Assembly: GCA_027596035.1 (NCBI GenBank) | Contig: JADGJA010000218.1 | Location: 1 to 29,621 of the forward strand | Source: Thoreauomyces humboldtii | Taxonomy: Eukaryota > Chytridiomycota > Chytridiomycetes > Spizellomycetales > Powellomycetaceae | DNA: 29,621 nucleotides | Direction of reading: 5' to 3' | Shown: positions 8,814-18,860 of the stretch, piece after piece | How positions within the stretch are numbered: position 1 is the stretch's first letter | Layout: each line of letters begins with the position of its first letter | The notes under the pieces: model-generated | Databases searched by the model: none | The model's input: the letters and a program-made list of their open reading frames with translations, nothing else | Told to the model about the DNA's origin: nothing | Program-made: the position numbers and the translations under genes

Positions 8814-9809
8814 ATGCCAACCGTCAAAGCATACGACGTTCCCACGGACTTTGGAGTAGATGAGCTGGAAAAAGGAACTCTAGTTCCGCAACCCGCTGTC
8901 GTTTCTCGTTCTCAAGCTCCGTCGCGGTGGACGACAGCCAACTTTGCGTTCTGCGGTTTGCGGGCTGCGAACCCACTCCTGCAATACCTCATCTTTAGCC
9001 AAGGTGCGCCACGGGAGCGAACACCGCTTTGCGCTTCGGGAAAGATGGAACTGATGTTCGAGGAAACCAGGTTGGGGAAATGGGTTCTACGCGCTACTCG
9101 GGTTAGCCGCGGCGACACCCGTGATTGGGGATCTAAGTCCCAAGCAAAGGCTCTTGGTAGCCTTCGCTGGTGTAGGGGCTGCACGACAAGTGAGCTCGAT
9201 CGAAAGGGCCACCCGCTTGTTCCAATGGCAATTGACGCGTTCCGAACGCTTCAGATCTTCTGGGCGCTGTGGATCAACGATACACCCATGACTCTCTCCT
9301 CCTCCCTCAACGTCGCGCTCTTCAACCTCCTCTCCGACACCAGCAATACGCTCCTCTCACTCACCTCCTCCCTGTACTACCTCGGTCCGCACCAGATCCT
9401 TGGAACGGCCCTGTTCACCCTCGGATCCCTCCTGGAGACGACGTCCGAGATCCAGCGAAAGATGTTCCGAGGGAGTTTCCCGGGAAGGGTCGTCGACACG
9501 GGGCTCTGGAGATGGGCGAGACACGTCAACTATGCCGGTTACGTGCTCTGGAGGACCGGATACGCCGTCGCGACCAGCAACATGTACGCCCTGTGGAACC
9601 CGTTGATGCATCTCTGGGATTTCAGCGTGAGGGGAATCCCGGTGTTGGAGCATTACATGGTTTTGAAACACAAGGATGAGGTGAGAAGCGTTGGTTCCGG
9701 TTGAAGCAGCTGGATGACTCGTATTGACACTGGGAATATCCTTGTGATTCTACAGTGGACTGGGTACACGCGAAGGACGCGGTACAAGTTGATTCCTTAC
9801 ATCTGGTAA
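8814..9809 (+). CDS. DUF1295 / steroid 5-alpha-reductase-like membrane protein
   Basis: Four exons (8814-9003, 9071-9189, 9255-9680, 9756-9809) encode 262 residues; the introns are 67, 65 and 75 nt. The reading frame changes between exons, so the continuous frame seen across 8814-9704 is misleading. The true second exon reads WGNGFYALLGLAAATPVIGD, a membrane segment. The family core is in exon 3: RQIFWALWINDTPM, then LLETTSEIQRKMFRG and GLWRWARHVNYAGYVLWR, matching the C-terminal substrate/NADPH region of the DUF1295/ICMT-like fold. The last 54-nt exon supplies RYKLIPYIW, resembling the family's terminal RLIPGIW-like motif. Members reduce or modify lipids in membranes; the substrate here is unknown. 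I start at ATG 8814. An ATG at 8790 is in frame, but a CTCTCTTTCAG just before 8812 suggests a 5' UTR intron. Confidence 0.85.
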
Positions 9810-10267
9810 AGCAGGAGTGTCTGCTTACCATCAGAGATTTTGCAAGGCTTTTCATGCATCATGCGTGAGATGACCAGGGAAGCTACGTTTTCCGTATTCT
9901 TATAGTGCAGCTGGAGGAATTCGAAGGTTTGCTTTCTTGTACGGTATCGCGGTAACTGCCTTGGTGCTCCGAAATGGTTCCATTGTAGCTTATTGGCGGA
10001 GGAGCCTTATCATTGTTCTTCGAACAACTGAGACGGTGGGCATACCTTGCTCCCTCAAGTCAATCCAACAATACATGCTGGTTTGCCGCGCCTTGAGCGA
10101 ACTGCTACACTGCAGAGATGATTGCCGTGCTCTTCGTCATCGAAAGCGTTCCGCTCATGATCATTGCAAAACGCTTGCCAACGCTGACAGAAGCGGGGGA
10201 GAGCGCGAGGGCCGGGAGAGAGGCCGGGAGCCCGGGAGAATCGGCGACGAGGTCCGAGACTCCGAGG

Positions 10268-10275
10268 TATAAAAA
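10268..10275 (+). promoter_or_regulatory. TATA box without an assigned gene
   Basis: TATAAAAA lies in a GC-rich context and is followed from 10300 by a C/T-rich stretch typical of transcription start regions in this window. No protein-coding frame of quality follows within 700 bp. Confidence 0.4.
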
Positions 10276-12267
10276 CGTGGCGCGTGTCCTGGCGTTCCCA
10301 CAATCTCCTCACCAGATCCCGTCTTCAATCTGCCTCCTCTTCCAGTTCCTCACGGGCTCATCTGCCGGTAACTCGACGAAACGGACCAGCGGGAAAAGTC
10401 GACAAGAGCAAACTGCAGTGATCGCACCCTAAGGCCTGCCTCCTTCCTTGTTTCGCGGTGATTGATGCTCTCGACCTTTGGTCCTGCGTGCATTCTCGCT
10501 GCGGGACATCGAGGGACGGTCTTCGCGGGCAGGGCAGCCAGACCCCACCGGATTTCAACCGAGCAGAGGCTCGACGCTTCTGGTGCTCGACGGGGAGGAA
10601 CCTTTCGGGGCGCCCTTCTCTCTTGCCCGCTGCGCATCTCTCGTTCGGGAGAACCTAACCCTAAGTGTATGACAAGGCGCTCGTAGGTTTGAACGCTTGT
10701 TCAATCTCGCGCTTTGACGGTTATAAAGATGAGGAAGAGGAGGGTCTCGCGCTCTCTTCCAACTCGTCCGGACCGGCCCCAACCCAGTATTTTACAACCG
10801 TCTTTGACTGGACCTCCGCTCCTCGGCACGGAGAACTCAACATAAAGACGGTCCCAGGTCGCTGTCCGCGCGATCCTGCAACCTGCTCGCCACAAAAAGA
10901 CGTCGAGAGAACCAGACTTTTCCCCTGCGCCGCGGTGCATACAAGACGGACCTCCCTCACATGGACTGTGATCTCGTCTGTTCCGGAACGACAAGAGGTC
11001 AGGACATGGCTGCAGGAACGCAGAGGAACGTTGGAAACCCGCTTGCGGGTAGGCCTACGTTAGAGGTCCGCCTCGATCCCTCCGCGCCGTTCCCAAGCTT
11101 CCCCTCCCCTTCAGTGGGAACCCTCTTGCCTGTGCTGGAACTCCAACGATGATCTGCATGCAAAGGAGGTGCTCGTCCCCGCATCTGGAGTGCTCGGTTG
11201 GATGTGTGGAGATGGGGTGATTAGGGTTTGCGCATCTTCTCTCGATGCAATTGTTTCCTTCTCGCGCTTCCAAGGCTTGGGCTGACTGCTTCTTCTGTCG
11301 ATGCTCTTGAGAAGCGGCAGCTCAAAAGTCACCTCACAGTCTTCGATCGTGAAAGCAAACAATCGTCTTCAAATCAACTTGATCGCTGTTCGACGTGAAT
11401 AACTATGATCGACTTACAACCGTACTATTCTCAGCAAGCGTCACGTCGACCTTCTAACTGGGCATCTGTGGTAAGCGGTTCGCTCAACAGCTATTCTCAG
11501 GAAACGTGCAAAGCTGACTTGCGCATTTCCCTCCAGTGATCAGGATCTTCTTCCACCATTACGCAATGGATCCAGTACGCAATGGACCCAGTACGAGAGT
11601 ACCGAGAAACACGCTGCTGGGCGGTCCTTGCATGAGCCGAAGCCCTACTCGCCTACAATCAGGTCGAACTGCCTTCGATTCCGTTCGTCCGCCGCTCCTC
11701 ACAGGACAAGTCAACGCAAGGAAGGCTTTCGTTGACAGAGAAATCACTGCGACATTTTCATGCGAGGCTCTCCATTTATACTTTCGCTTTCTCCTAAATA
11801 TCAATTTTTTTCACATACGCATTCGATGCCAAAGCGATGATACATGTTGCAGGACCCGGGGAGATTCATGCCCTCCCGAGGGAGCTCCTCCGGCGCTAAT
11901 AGCGGTCAGTAAGCCACGACTTTAAGGTCCGCACTTTCCATGGCGGAATAGCCGGATTGGGCCAAATCCAAGCCGCCTCAAACGTGAGGAGATGCTTCGG
12001 TTATCGCACTCAGGTCTTCTGGGCCAATCTTCTCCTTAGCATTCGCCCGTACTCACCGCTCCGCCCCATGCGCCCATGCACAGGCGCAGCGACAGGAAAC
12101 TCGACAGACCGCCTGCTGCTGCTGTGCGCAATGTAATCCCGTCAATCACACGGGGGATAGAGTGCTGGCGCAAGCGATTGTAAAGCCTCCTTGGGATCAG
12201 GTTATGGTTGGCGGGGGGGTCTTCAGCCCTCTGGGCCTTCGCACGTCACAATTAAGTCTAGAGCTCC

Positions 12268-12275
12268 TATAAAAG
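12268..12275 (+). promoter_or_regulatory. TATA box of the repeat-exon gene
   Basis: TATAAAAG lies 115 bp before the ATG at 12390 and is followed by a long C/T/A-rich leader free of ATG triplets, as in strongly expressed fungal genes. Confidence 0.7.
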
Positions 12276-12389
12276 CTGGCAACCTGGCGCTCCCCTTCGA
12301 ACCTTATCCAATCTCAAAACACACTCTTCTCAGATCCTCTTCCCTCTTCTCTGTACATACTCTTCAAGTTCATCACATCTGATAGCACG

Positions 12390-13303
12390 ATGCGCTTCCT
12401 TACCTACCTGATGCCCCTCCTCGCTCTCGGCGGTCTCACCGTCGCAGCTCCGGCCGGTGACAAGACTCCATCCGCCATCGTCGCGGCTCGCGGGGATGAC
12501 TCTGAGTACAACTCCGGATCGGATTACAGATCGGGCTCCGAATACGGCAGCAACAGCTACGGCGATAGCTACAGTGGCTACTCGAACGCTGTTTCCAAGG
12601 GTCACGGCGACTACGTGAGTCGAGTTTGCATCTCCTTTCGAGCCTTTTCTGCCTTGTTGATTGAATCTGCTTCATGGCTTCTTTCTCAGTATGGCGGCGA
12701 CAGCAGCGATTACGGCTACGGTCACGGCGGCTATTCGAAGGGTCGCAACGACTATGTGAGTTACACTCCTGGCGTCTTCAGACTTTCCCCGCCCCCTCCC
12801 CACTAATTCCCCTGTACTGGCTTGTTCGTTTAATTAGTACGGCAACGACGGTGCTGATTACGGCTACGGTGGCTACTCCAAGGGTCGCAGCGACTATGTA
12901 AGTCAACCATCTTGGCGTCTTCGGACTTGAGCCCATCCCTGTGCATCCACTAATTCCCCTGTGCTTGTTCATTGGATCAGTACAGCAATGACAATTCTGA
13001 GTATGGCTACGGTGGCTACTCCAAGGGCCGTAGCGACTACGCAAGTCAAGCGTCCTCCTAGTGAAAGCGTGTCCAATGTAACAAATCTAATCTTTGATCT
13101 TACCCATTACCATGATTAGTACGGCGGTGACGATGAAGGCTACGGATACGGTTACTCCAGCGCTCGCGGCGAGCACGTGAGTGTTTTTATTACTCCTCTA
13201 TTGTTTTATCCTCCTGAATGCGTGACACTCACTTTGGCATACTTGCCCTTAGGGTAACCGTCACCACCGCAACCGCCACCACCGCCACGGAAAGGGCTGG
13301 TGA
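12390..13303 (+). CDS. Secreted Gly/Tyr-rich protein built from repeat exons
   Basis: Six exons (12390-12614, 12690-12755, 12838-12897, 12981-13040, 13120-13176, 13253-13303) encode 172 residues. Every intron (75, 82, 83, 79 and 76 nt) is phase 0. A signal peptide (MRFLTYLMPLLALGG, cut near AA/AP) precedes a Ser/Tyr/Asp-rich part ending SKGHGDY. Exons 2-5 each encode one 19-22 residue repeat of the form Y-x-x-D...YGYGGYSKGRSDY, so each repeat border is an exon border. The last exon encodes a short His/Arg-rich tail (GNRHHRNRHHRHGKGW). Introns 2 and 3 are related to each other, showing that whole exon-intron units were duplicated. Intron 4 (13041-13119) begins GCAAGT, a GC-AG intron. I recognise no family. 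A wall-associated, cross-linkable (Tyr) or peptide-precursor role is possible; there are no dibasic Kex2 sites within the repeats. Confidence 0.8.
12690..13176 (+). repeat. Tandem exon-plus-intron repeat array
   Basis: Four units of 57-66 nt exon plus a 76-83 nt intron lie in tandem, with a period of about 140-150 bp. Exons 3 and 4 share the 20-nt word GGCTACGGTGGCTACTCCAA. Introns 2 and 3 share GGCGTCTTC early and CCACTAATTCCCCTGT before the acceptor. Confidence 0.88.
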
Positions 13304-14347
13304 GCAGCCGTCAAGCAGCTTTCAAGCAGCTGAATTCGGGGTTCTTTTCTCCTCTCCTTTAGTCATTCCTTGCACTGTAGCATCTTCTCTTCTTACTTCT
13401 TCACTCGCGATGGGTTCTGGTTTGGCATACCTTCCTTGACCACCACCCTTTTGCTCTGATACCTACACACTTGTACATAGCCCTCAATACAAACCACTGG
13501 CATTCTGATATTGTTAGCGAGGACAAAGCTGGCTCATATGGGTAGCGAAGCGCTCCTACCAATTCCAGCTCAGTGCACTGAGTTGGCAAGCATCGACCAA
13601 AAGTTGGCAAGCCCGAGTCGGCTGCCCGAGCGCTGGTTGGGGAATGACTCACGAGCTGTCCAACTGCCAGCTCCCAATCTTCCAAGTAACGAGAAGCAAC
13701 AAGTCATCAGTTTATGCTCATAACTCGCGATTGATGATCAAAATCTCTATATCAGGATGAAGCTATTGGTGCTCGTGATTTGTTGGCTGCTCCGAAACAA
13801 AAAAACATGACGGGAAAGCTTTGGGCGATGAGAAAGCAACAGAAACATGGAGGGAGTGGTTAACCTGAGGAGTTGCATTGCATGGTTGCATGAGCAGGTC
13901 TGCCTTGCCTTATCTCTATAAGCCAAACCAGACTGTGCGGTGAACTTTCGCCATACTGGCCCTCTTCCCTCTTGACTTGTTCGCCCTTTATACAGGTCCT
14001 GCAACGATCAACAGCGAAGAACCAGTGCTTACATAATCGAAAGTTCCGACGAAAGAAAGGGGGGTTCTGCCACTCTTCTCCCCGTCTGTTTCCCCCCTTC
14101 GAAACCCTCCCAACCCTCCCACGTTTGAGCGCTGCCGGTTCCATCCTTCCTCGCATGCATCGAGTTGCCGAAAATAGCCATATGACACTTTGACCGTAGG
14201 GGAAAGGATGGTCTCCCAAGCATAACCACCGTGCTTGCCCCGAAAGATGCTTTGCCTTTTCGTTCCCACCCAGCAAGCACTGCAGGCATTGCGACGAGAC
14301 GAGAAAGCTGCAGCAAATTCTCAATCACCACAACAAACGACAACAGG
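13304..14347. other. Intergenic region, about 1 kb
   Basis: I see no gene. It starts with the 3' flank of the repeat-exon gene, including a short direct repeat TCAAGCAGCT at 13311 and 13322. It ends with the promoter of the RING gene. TTGGCAAGC occurs twice near 13583 and 13602. Confidence 0.5.
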
Positions 14348-15928
14348 ATGGCACCACGCTCGCACACCGACTCGGCCATATCATGGAAACCCTGTCTCTC
14401 CCGTCGCGTCGGCGGAGGATCCGCCCGTTCGCCGCCCGCCCTCTTCTCCCCCGTCATGTCCCCCGCGGCCGAAGCGCACTACTTTCCCTTTCCATCCCAG
14501 CCGTCCTCAGCCTCCTCCTCCTCCTCCTCCTCTTCCAAGAAAGTGGTCCGAAATGGAAGCAAAACGAATTCGCTGAAACCGACGGCCGCCTCCACGTTCC
14601 TCGACCTGGCAGGATCCATCCACGGACCAGCGATGGTGCGGACCCATTACCTCAACGAGCTGGTGGACGTGCTGAGGACCGCAAAGTCGGTCGAGAAGAG
14701 GGCCATGGCGGAGATGTTCCTCGTCAAGGTCGTGGAAAGGGAGATCGAACGCGTCGCGAGTCACGTCACGCGGAAGATAAAGGGCCTGACCGCTGAGATC
14801 GAGAGCGTTCGGTCCGGCATGGGTCGATTGGTATGTGTCGTTTCTCTTCACGGGGGCTTACCACTTGGGGATGAAAGGAGCTGACTCATGGTTGGGCTCG
14901 TCTTTTTTCTTCAGACTACACCGTTCGGATTAAGTCAGAAACTCTTGTATCTGATTCGATCGTTCCTGGAGTCCTACGTGACCGAGAACAAGTCCCTCGA
15001 GAAGCAGTTTCCTGTACCGGCCCTTGCGTCGTGCAGGAAGAATCTGGGTTCATATGCGGAGAGACATCAAGCACTGGACGCATATTTCGTTGATATGAAG
15101 CGGGACGCCAAGGAGCTGGTGAGTTCGGTTTCGGTCGTGCACCCACTTACGCTTCCTGCCAGAGTGCTGATTCTCATCTCTTGCCAGGCTGCCAAATGCA
15201 AGACGGACTTTGTCGCCGAATCCCTGAAGGCGTTCGTCAAGATGGAAGCGGAGATGCTCCTCATTGAGAAGTTCACGACGCATGCAACTGCAGAGCTGAT
15301 GAGCGTCATCGGCAGCATAGAAGAGATGACTCAAGATCTGTAAGTTCGAAACAACCTTTGACAACCTCTCTGATGAAGTGCTCATTCGAATCCTGCCACC
15401 GAAGGTCTCGAACCCGTGCTCTCGAATCCACCCTCCTTCCCGCCATGTCGGCCGCCCAGACCCTTGTTCAAACGTCTAGAATAGCGTTCGTCAACCTCGT
15501 CTCATCCCTCGTGCCCTCTCTATCCGACTACGACTGTGCCGTGTGCCTTGGAACGATGTACGAACCCGTCCAACTCTCCACCTGCAAGCACCGGTTCTGC
15601 AGGGAGTGTCTTCACCAGCACGAGCAGTTCTCGGCCTTTTGGGCGTACCTCTATTGGATCGACGTCCAGTGTCCCATCTGCAGAGGAAGCTACACAGGGA
15701 GACACAAGGTTCTGGACGGCGCTATGGACAAGTAAGTTCTCGTGATGGCCTATCTCGCACGTGCGAGGTGACACCTTTGCTGACAGATTCTCTTCCAGTT
15801 TGATAAAGACCTACTTTCCCCGTGAACACAAGGAGAAGAGTCGGGATGAGTTCCGACGGAGGATGAAGCGTAAGATTGTCATGCTGATGCGTAGGCGTAT
15901 CATCTGGCGTGACAGCCTGTGGGAGTGA
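14348..15928 (+). CDS. RING-finger protein, probable E3 ubiquitin ligase
   Basis: Five exons (14348-14830, 14915-15118, 15188-15339, 15405-15731, 15799-15928) encode 431 residues; introns are 84, 69, 65 and 67 nt. The N-terminus has a Ser-rich low-complexity run, followed by a largely helical region of about 250 residues. A C3HC4 RING lies near residues 325-372: CAVC, then TCKHRFCREC and CPIC, with all eight zinc ligands present. The basic tail (YFPREHKEKSRDEFRRRMKRK) resembles the segment after the RING in fungal SPX-RING (RING-14/NLA-like) proteins. I cannot identify a true N-terminal SPX domain, which would begin with an MKFG-like motif, so either it is very divergent or an upstream exon is missing. 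RING proteins transfer ubiquitin from an E2; the substrate is unknown. The acceptor of intron 3 could alternatively be at 15480, but 65 nt fits the genome's intron size better. Confidence 0.8.
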
Positions 15929-16140
15929 GGGAACCACCCATCGTTCCTCTGTACATCGCCTTCGTAGTTCCCGTTTCCTCTTTGTACATACTTTCCCTAT
16001 TATCCTGAATTCCCTTTCTTGGCAAGTTTCCGCCACCAATAATCGAAATCCATTTCTCCCTTCGTTTCGACTCAGCAGTGCGCAAGGGAATGTGAATGAT
16101 CGTAAAGAGGGGAAAAAAGATGCCGATGTTTTGAGTACGT

Positions 16141-16696
16141 TTAGATATCGTTGTAGTTCTCCCGCTCGATGGCCGTCCTGCATAACGAGCGATGGATGGA
16201 CCGATCAGACAAGCAGGGATAACGATGGGGGAAAGCGATAGCAGGAGTGGACACGGTACCTTTTCTTGAGATCGAAAGCGATCTGGACCCTCTTCTTGAC
16301 GACCTTCATGTAAGTCCTCCACTCCTTCTCCTTCCGCTTTCTCCTCCTCTTCTCGGGGTTCCTCTCGAAGCGTTCCTGCAGACGGACCTGCTCGCGGAGT
16401 TTGGATTCCTGGACAATGTCTCGGAGACGAAAGTACGCTTGGGTGGCACGGTCTCCGACGCATCGGACGCTTCGACCTCGGTCCCCGAAACGATCCTCCT
16501 TGTCCCAGGTGTGTGGTTTGTAACCTCGGCTTTGCGAATGTTGGAGTGGGAAGGGGGAGGACGAGGAGGAAGAGGAGAGTGTCGTTGGGAATGTTGCTGC
16601 TGCTTGTCGGGGGAGGAGGGACGCGAAGGAGGATGGTGGCCGCAGGTGGGAGAGAGAGACGATGAGGCTCCCCGGGAGCCTTGATAGGAGAGACAT
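16141..16696 (-). CDS. MRP21: Mitochondrial ribosomal protein bS21m
   Basis: The spliced product is 157 residues. An N-terminal presequence rich in Arg, Ser, Leu and Ala (MSLLSRLPGSLIVSLSHLRP) fits mitochondrial import. The C-terminal 75 residues follow the bacterial S21 plan: a conserved RSVRCVGD start, two long basic helices, EKRRRKRKEKEW and MKVVKKRVQ. S21 sits on the small mitoribosomal subunit. The exons are 16696-16260 and 16177-16141; the 82-nt phase-2 intron adds a short tail ending ERENYNDI. The identification rests on the S21-like basic helices and the presequence, both short, so I am moderately sure. It is divergent from RSP3 and convergent with the RING gene. Confidence 0.75.
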
Positions 16697-17097
16697 TGCG
16701 GAGTGTTGTGGGCTGCCCGTGGTGCTCCCAAATCTGAGTTTGTGGAGAGATCTGGCTCGTCGTCAATTGGGGGTGGCAAAATCCCGGAGCAAAAAGGAGG
16801 GGCTCTCTCTGTCTGTCCATCCCATCGCGTAAGCGTCCCCCGACCCCTTTGTGCTTCGGACACACGCTGTTCACAGAAGCGGCCGCTGACTCGCTGTTCA
16901 CAGAAAACCCGAGAGCCACAGCAAGAACGACAGCGGGAACATAGGCCCAAGCATCATACCATCTCACAGCAGGAGGAGCACGTCAACATCGAAAGAGCAA
17001 AGTATCCGCATCATCCCTTCGGCTACCTGAGCCACGCGTCCTTGCGGTCGCGCATCACAGCGAAAGTCGAACCAGCAGGCGCTCCTTCGGCGGCACG
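16697..17097. promoter_or_regulatory. Divergent promoter, bS21m and RSP3
   Basis: This 401-bp interval separates two divergent genes. It contains a 14-bp direct repeat CGCTGTTCACAGAA at 16865-16878 and 16892-16905, 27 bp apart. I looked for an RFX X-box, common before ciliary genes in animals, and saw no clear one. Confidence 0.5.
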
Positions 17098-18447
17098 ATG
17101 TTAGCCACAGAGTCCGCAATGCCGCCGCCCCTTCCGGGCAGCGCAACAGAGACCATGCCAAACTCCCAGGGAGGCAACAAGCCGCAGGACGGATATTCGT
17201 TTGCCTCGGTCCCGCGGGCCGTTCAGGCACCGAGGAAAAAGTACAGAGATCCAAACGAGGCGGACGACAAGCTTGTGTAAGGATTGAAATCAGAACGTAT
17301 CGGAACGATCGTTTGGAGGCACAGATTGTTCTGATGCGTCCATCATCTCCCCATGACAGACCTCAAAACATCATGTACGACCGACGCATCTACCGCGGCA
17401 GCACGTACGCATCGCCTGCCCTTCCACTGGTGAGCTGCGAGTCAAACTAGTCAGAAGCACAGAACGGTTTTTCTCAGATGGCGACGGTTTTCTTTTTGCA
17501 GGGAAACCAACCGGACCCAGTAGCCATCGAACGTCAGAACGATATCAAGCGTCGCCTCCGAGCTAAACGTCGAGCGGAAGCTCAGCGTCGGGTCCGGACT
17601 CCGGATCCAGTACCCGGTCGTCGTCACCAGGACATCCAGACCGAACTTTACTTGGAGGAACTCAGCGACAAGGTGCCCGAGGCTTACGCTGCGACCCAGA
17701 CGGATGCCTTTCTCGATCGAGCTCCGAGTCCGCTCTTCATCCCCATGAAGAGTGGTCTGGACGTCGCCACGCAGATCTACGACAACGAGCTGTTTGACTT
17801 TGATTTTGAGGTTAAACCCATCCTGGAAGTGTTGGTCGGAAAGACGATCGAGCAGGCTCTCATGGAGGTCCACGAAGAGGAGGAGTTGGAGATGCTGAGA
17901 AGACATCAGGTATGTACGATCACAGCATTGCGACTCTTCCTCCTCGCATCGTGTCTTATCCGCAATTCTCACGGACCATCTCGACAGGCCGACTTCGAGT
18001 CCCGTCGAGCAGCCGAAAACGCCGAAGTGCAACGACTGGAAGACGCCGAACGACGTAGAACGGAAGAAAAGGAGCGACGACTCGCCGAACAGATCCGCAT
18101 CCTTCGCGAGAAGCAGGAGGCTGCCGAGAAGATCGCCGCCCGAGCGTTCGCTCAGAGCTACCTGCAGAACCTCATGCCGAGCGTGTACCAGAGTCTCACC
18201 AGCAACGGATACTTTTACGATGCGGTCGAGAGGGAAGTGGACACGACTTTCTTGCCTTGGTTGACGGGCGAGGTGGACAAGAAGGTTGAGAAGCGGAAGG
18301 CTGCTAGGTGGATCGTCGATGGTGAGCGTGCGACAGCGTCACGGAGAGGCAGACTTTCCCGCGCACAAGGAAGCAGATCACTGACTTCCCTCCTGCCCTT
18401 CTACTTCAGATATTCTTCGCAGTACAATCCGACGGATGGAAGAGTAG
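17098..18447 (+). CDS. RSPH3: Radial spoke head protein 3 (RSP3)
   Basis: Five exons (17098-17276, 17360-17429, 17502-17909, 17988-18321, 18410-18447) encode 342 residues; introns are 83, 72, 78 and 88 nt. The protein follows RSP3 throughout: NIMYDRRIYRGSTYA near residue 62, RHQDIQTELYLEELSDK, TQTDAFLDRAPSPLFIP, LFDFDFEVKPILEVLVGKT, then a charged helix and IAARAFAQSYLQNLMPS with SNGYFYD. RSP3 dimers anchor the radial spoke to axonemal doublet microtubules and carry a protein kinase A anchoring helix. Repeated TQT-like motifs are typical LC8 dynein light-chain sites. The gene appears complete, so the organism should make a motile 9+2 flagellum. Neighbouring genes are not flagellar. Confidence 0.95.
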
Positions 18448-18860
18448 ATACAGTGTGCGAGGACGGGAGAAGGGAGACAGTTCTTTGTTGATACATGCAA
18501 CACACATGCACAAACCTACACTTTGAGTGAGAGAGGTCGCTGCCGGGAGACCGAACGAAGCACATGGACAAGCGTCGTGGTCCTAGATTGGAAGGACCGG
18601 GGGGATCAGCGATAGATGGTTCTAGCAGTGCATTTTGTGGTCTCCCGCTCGTTGCGTCTAGGGTGACTGGGGTCCTGGTCGGCAGGGTTCTTGCCTGGGT
18701 CGCTGGTCTGCTACCGCTATCCGTTTTTTCGCCGTCACCCTTTCCGCATTCTTTTTCCCACGTTCCCGGTTTTTTTGTCCCTGCACAAATCCCACATTCC
18801 GTTTGCACTTGCACTCCCTCCTCGATACCTACACACCACTCGTTCAAACAAGTCACAGCC
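18448..18860. other. Spacer between RSP3 and eIF3j
   Basis: I see no gene. The second half (from about 18710) is pyrimidine-rich and is presumably the eIF3j promoter and leader; no TATA box is evident. Confidence 0.5.

Larger units (their letters stand above)
9810..12389. other. 2.58-kb stretch without a recognisable gene
   Basis: I find no frame here with the C-ending codon pattern or any protein motif. It holds a TATA-like box at 10268-10275 followed by a pyrimidine-rich leader but no convincing coding region, a second TATA-like word near 10723, and telomere-type boxes at 10657-10664 (AACCCTAA) and 11220-11229 (ATTAGGGTTT). It also has a 16-bp direct repeat around 11564-11595 (GCAATGGATCCAGTAC and a one-base variant) and the promoter of the repeat-exon gene. 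Part of it may be transcribed as non-coding RNA. Confidence 0.6.

Noticed and set aside
8814..9704. Single-exon reading of the DUF1295 gene
   Set aside because: The continuous frame loses a membrane segment between 9004 and 9254 and the conserved end. The four-exon model restores both.
10468..10686. Possible small gene after the TATA box at 10268
   Set aside because: The ATG-started frame has 72 codons rich in Arg and Gly with no bias towards C in third positions, and part of it covers a telomere-like word.
12540..13176. Kex2-processed repeat peptide precursor
   Set aside because: The repeats lack KR or RR sites; only single Arg in KGR motifs is present, so this class is not supported, although cleavage by another protease is not excluded.
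12690..13252. CRISPR-like array
   Set aside because: The regular repeats are coding exons with splice signals and keep a reading frame. They are not identical repeats with unique spacers, and the DNA is eukaryotic.
13860..14324. Minus-strand frame of 154 codons
   Set aside because: It has no recognisable motif and its codon pattern does not match the confirmed genes.
15405..15435. tRNA-like TTCGAATCC-type words
   Set aside because: They lie inside exon 4 of the RING gene, and no cloverleaf can be built around them. No tRNA gene was found in the window.
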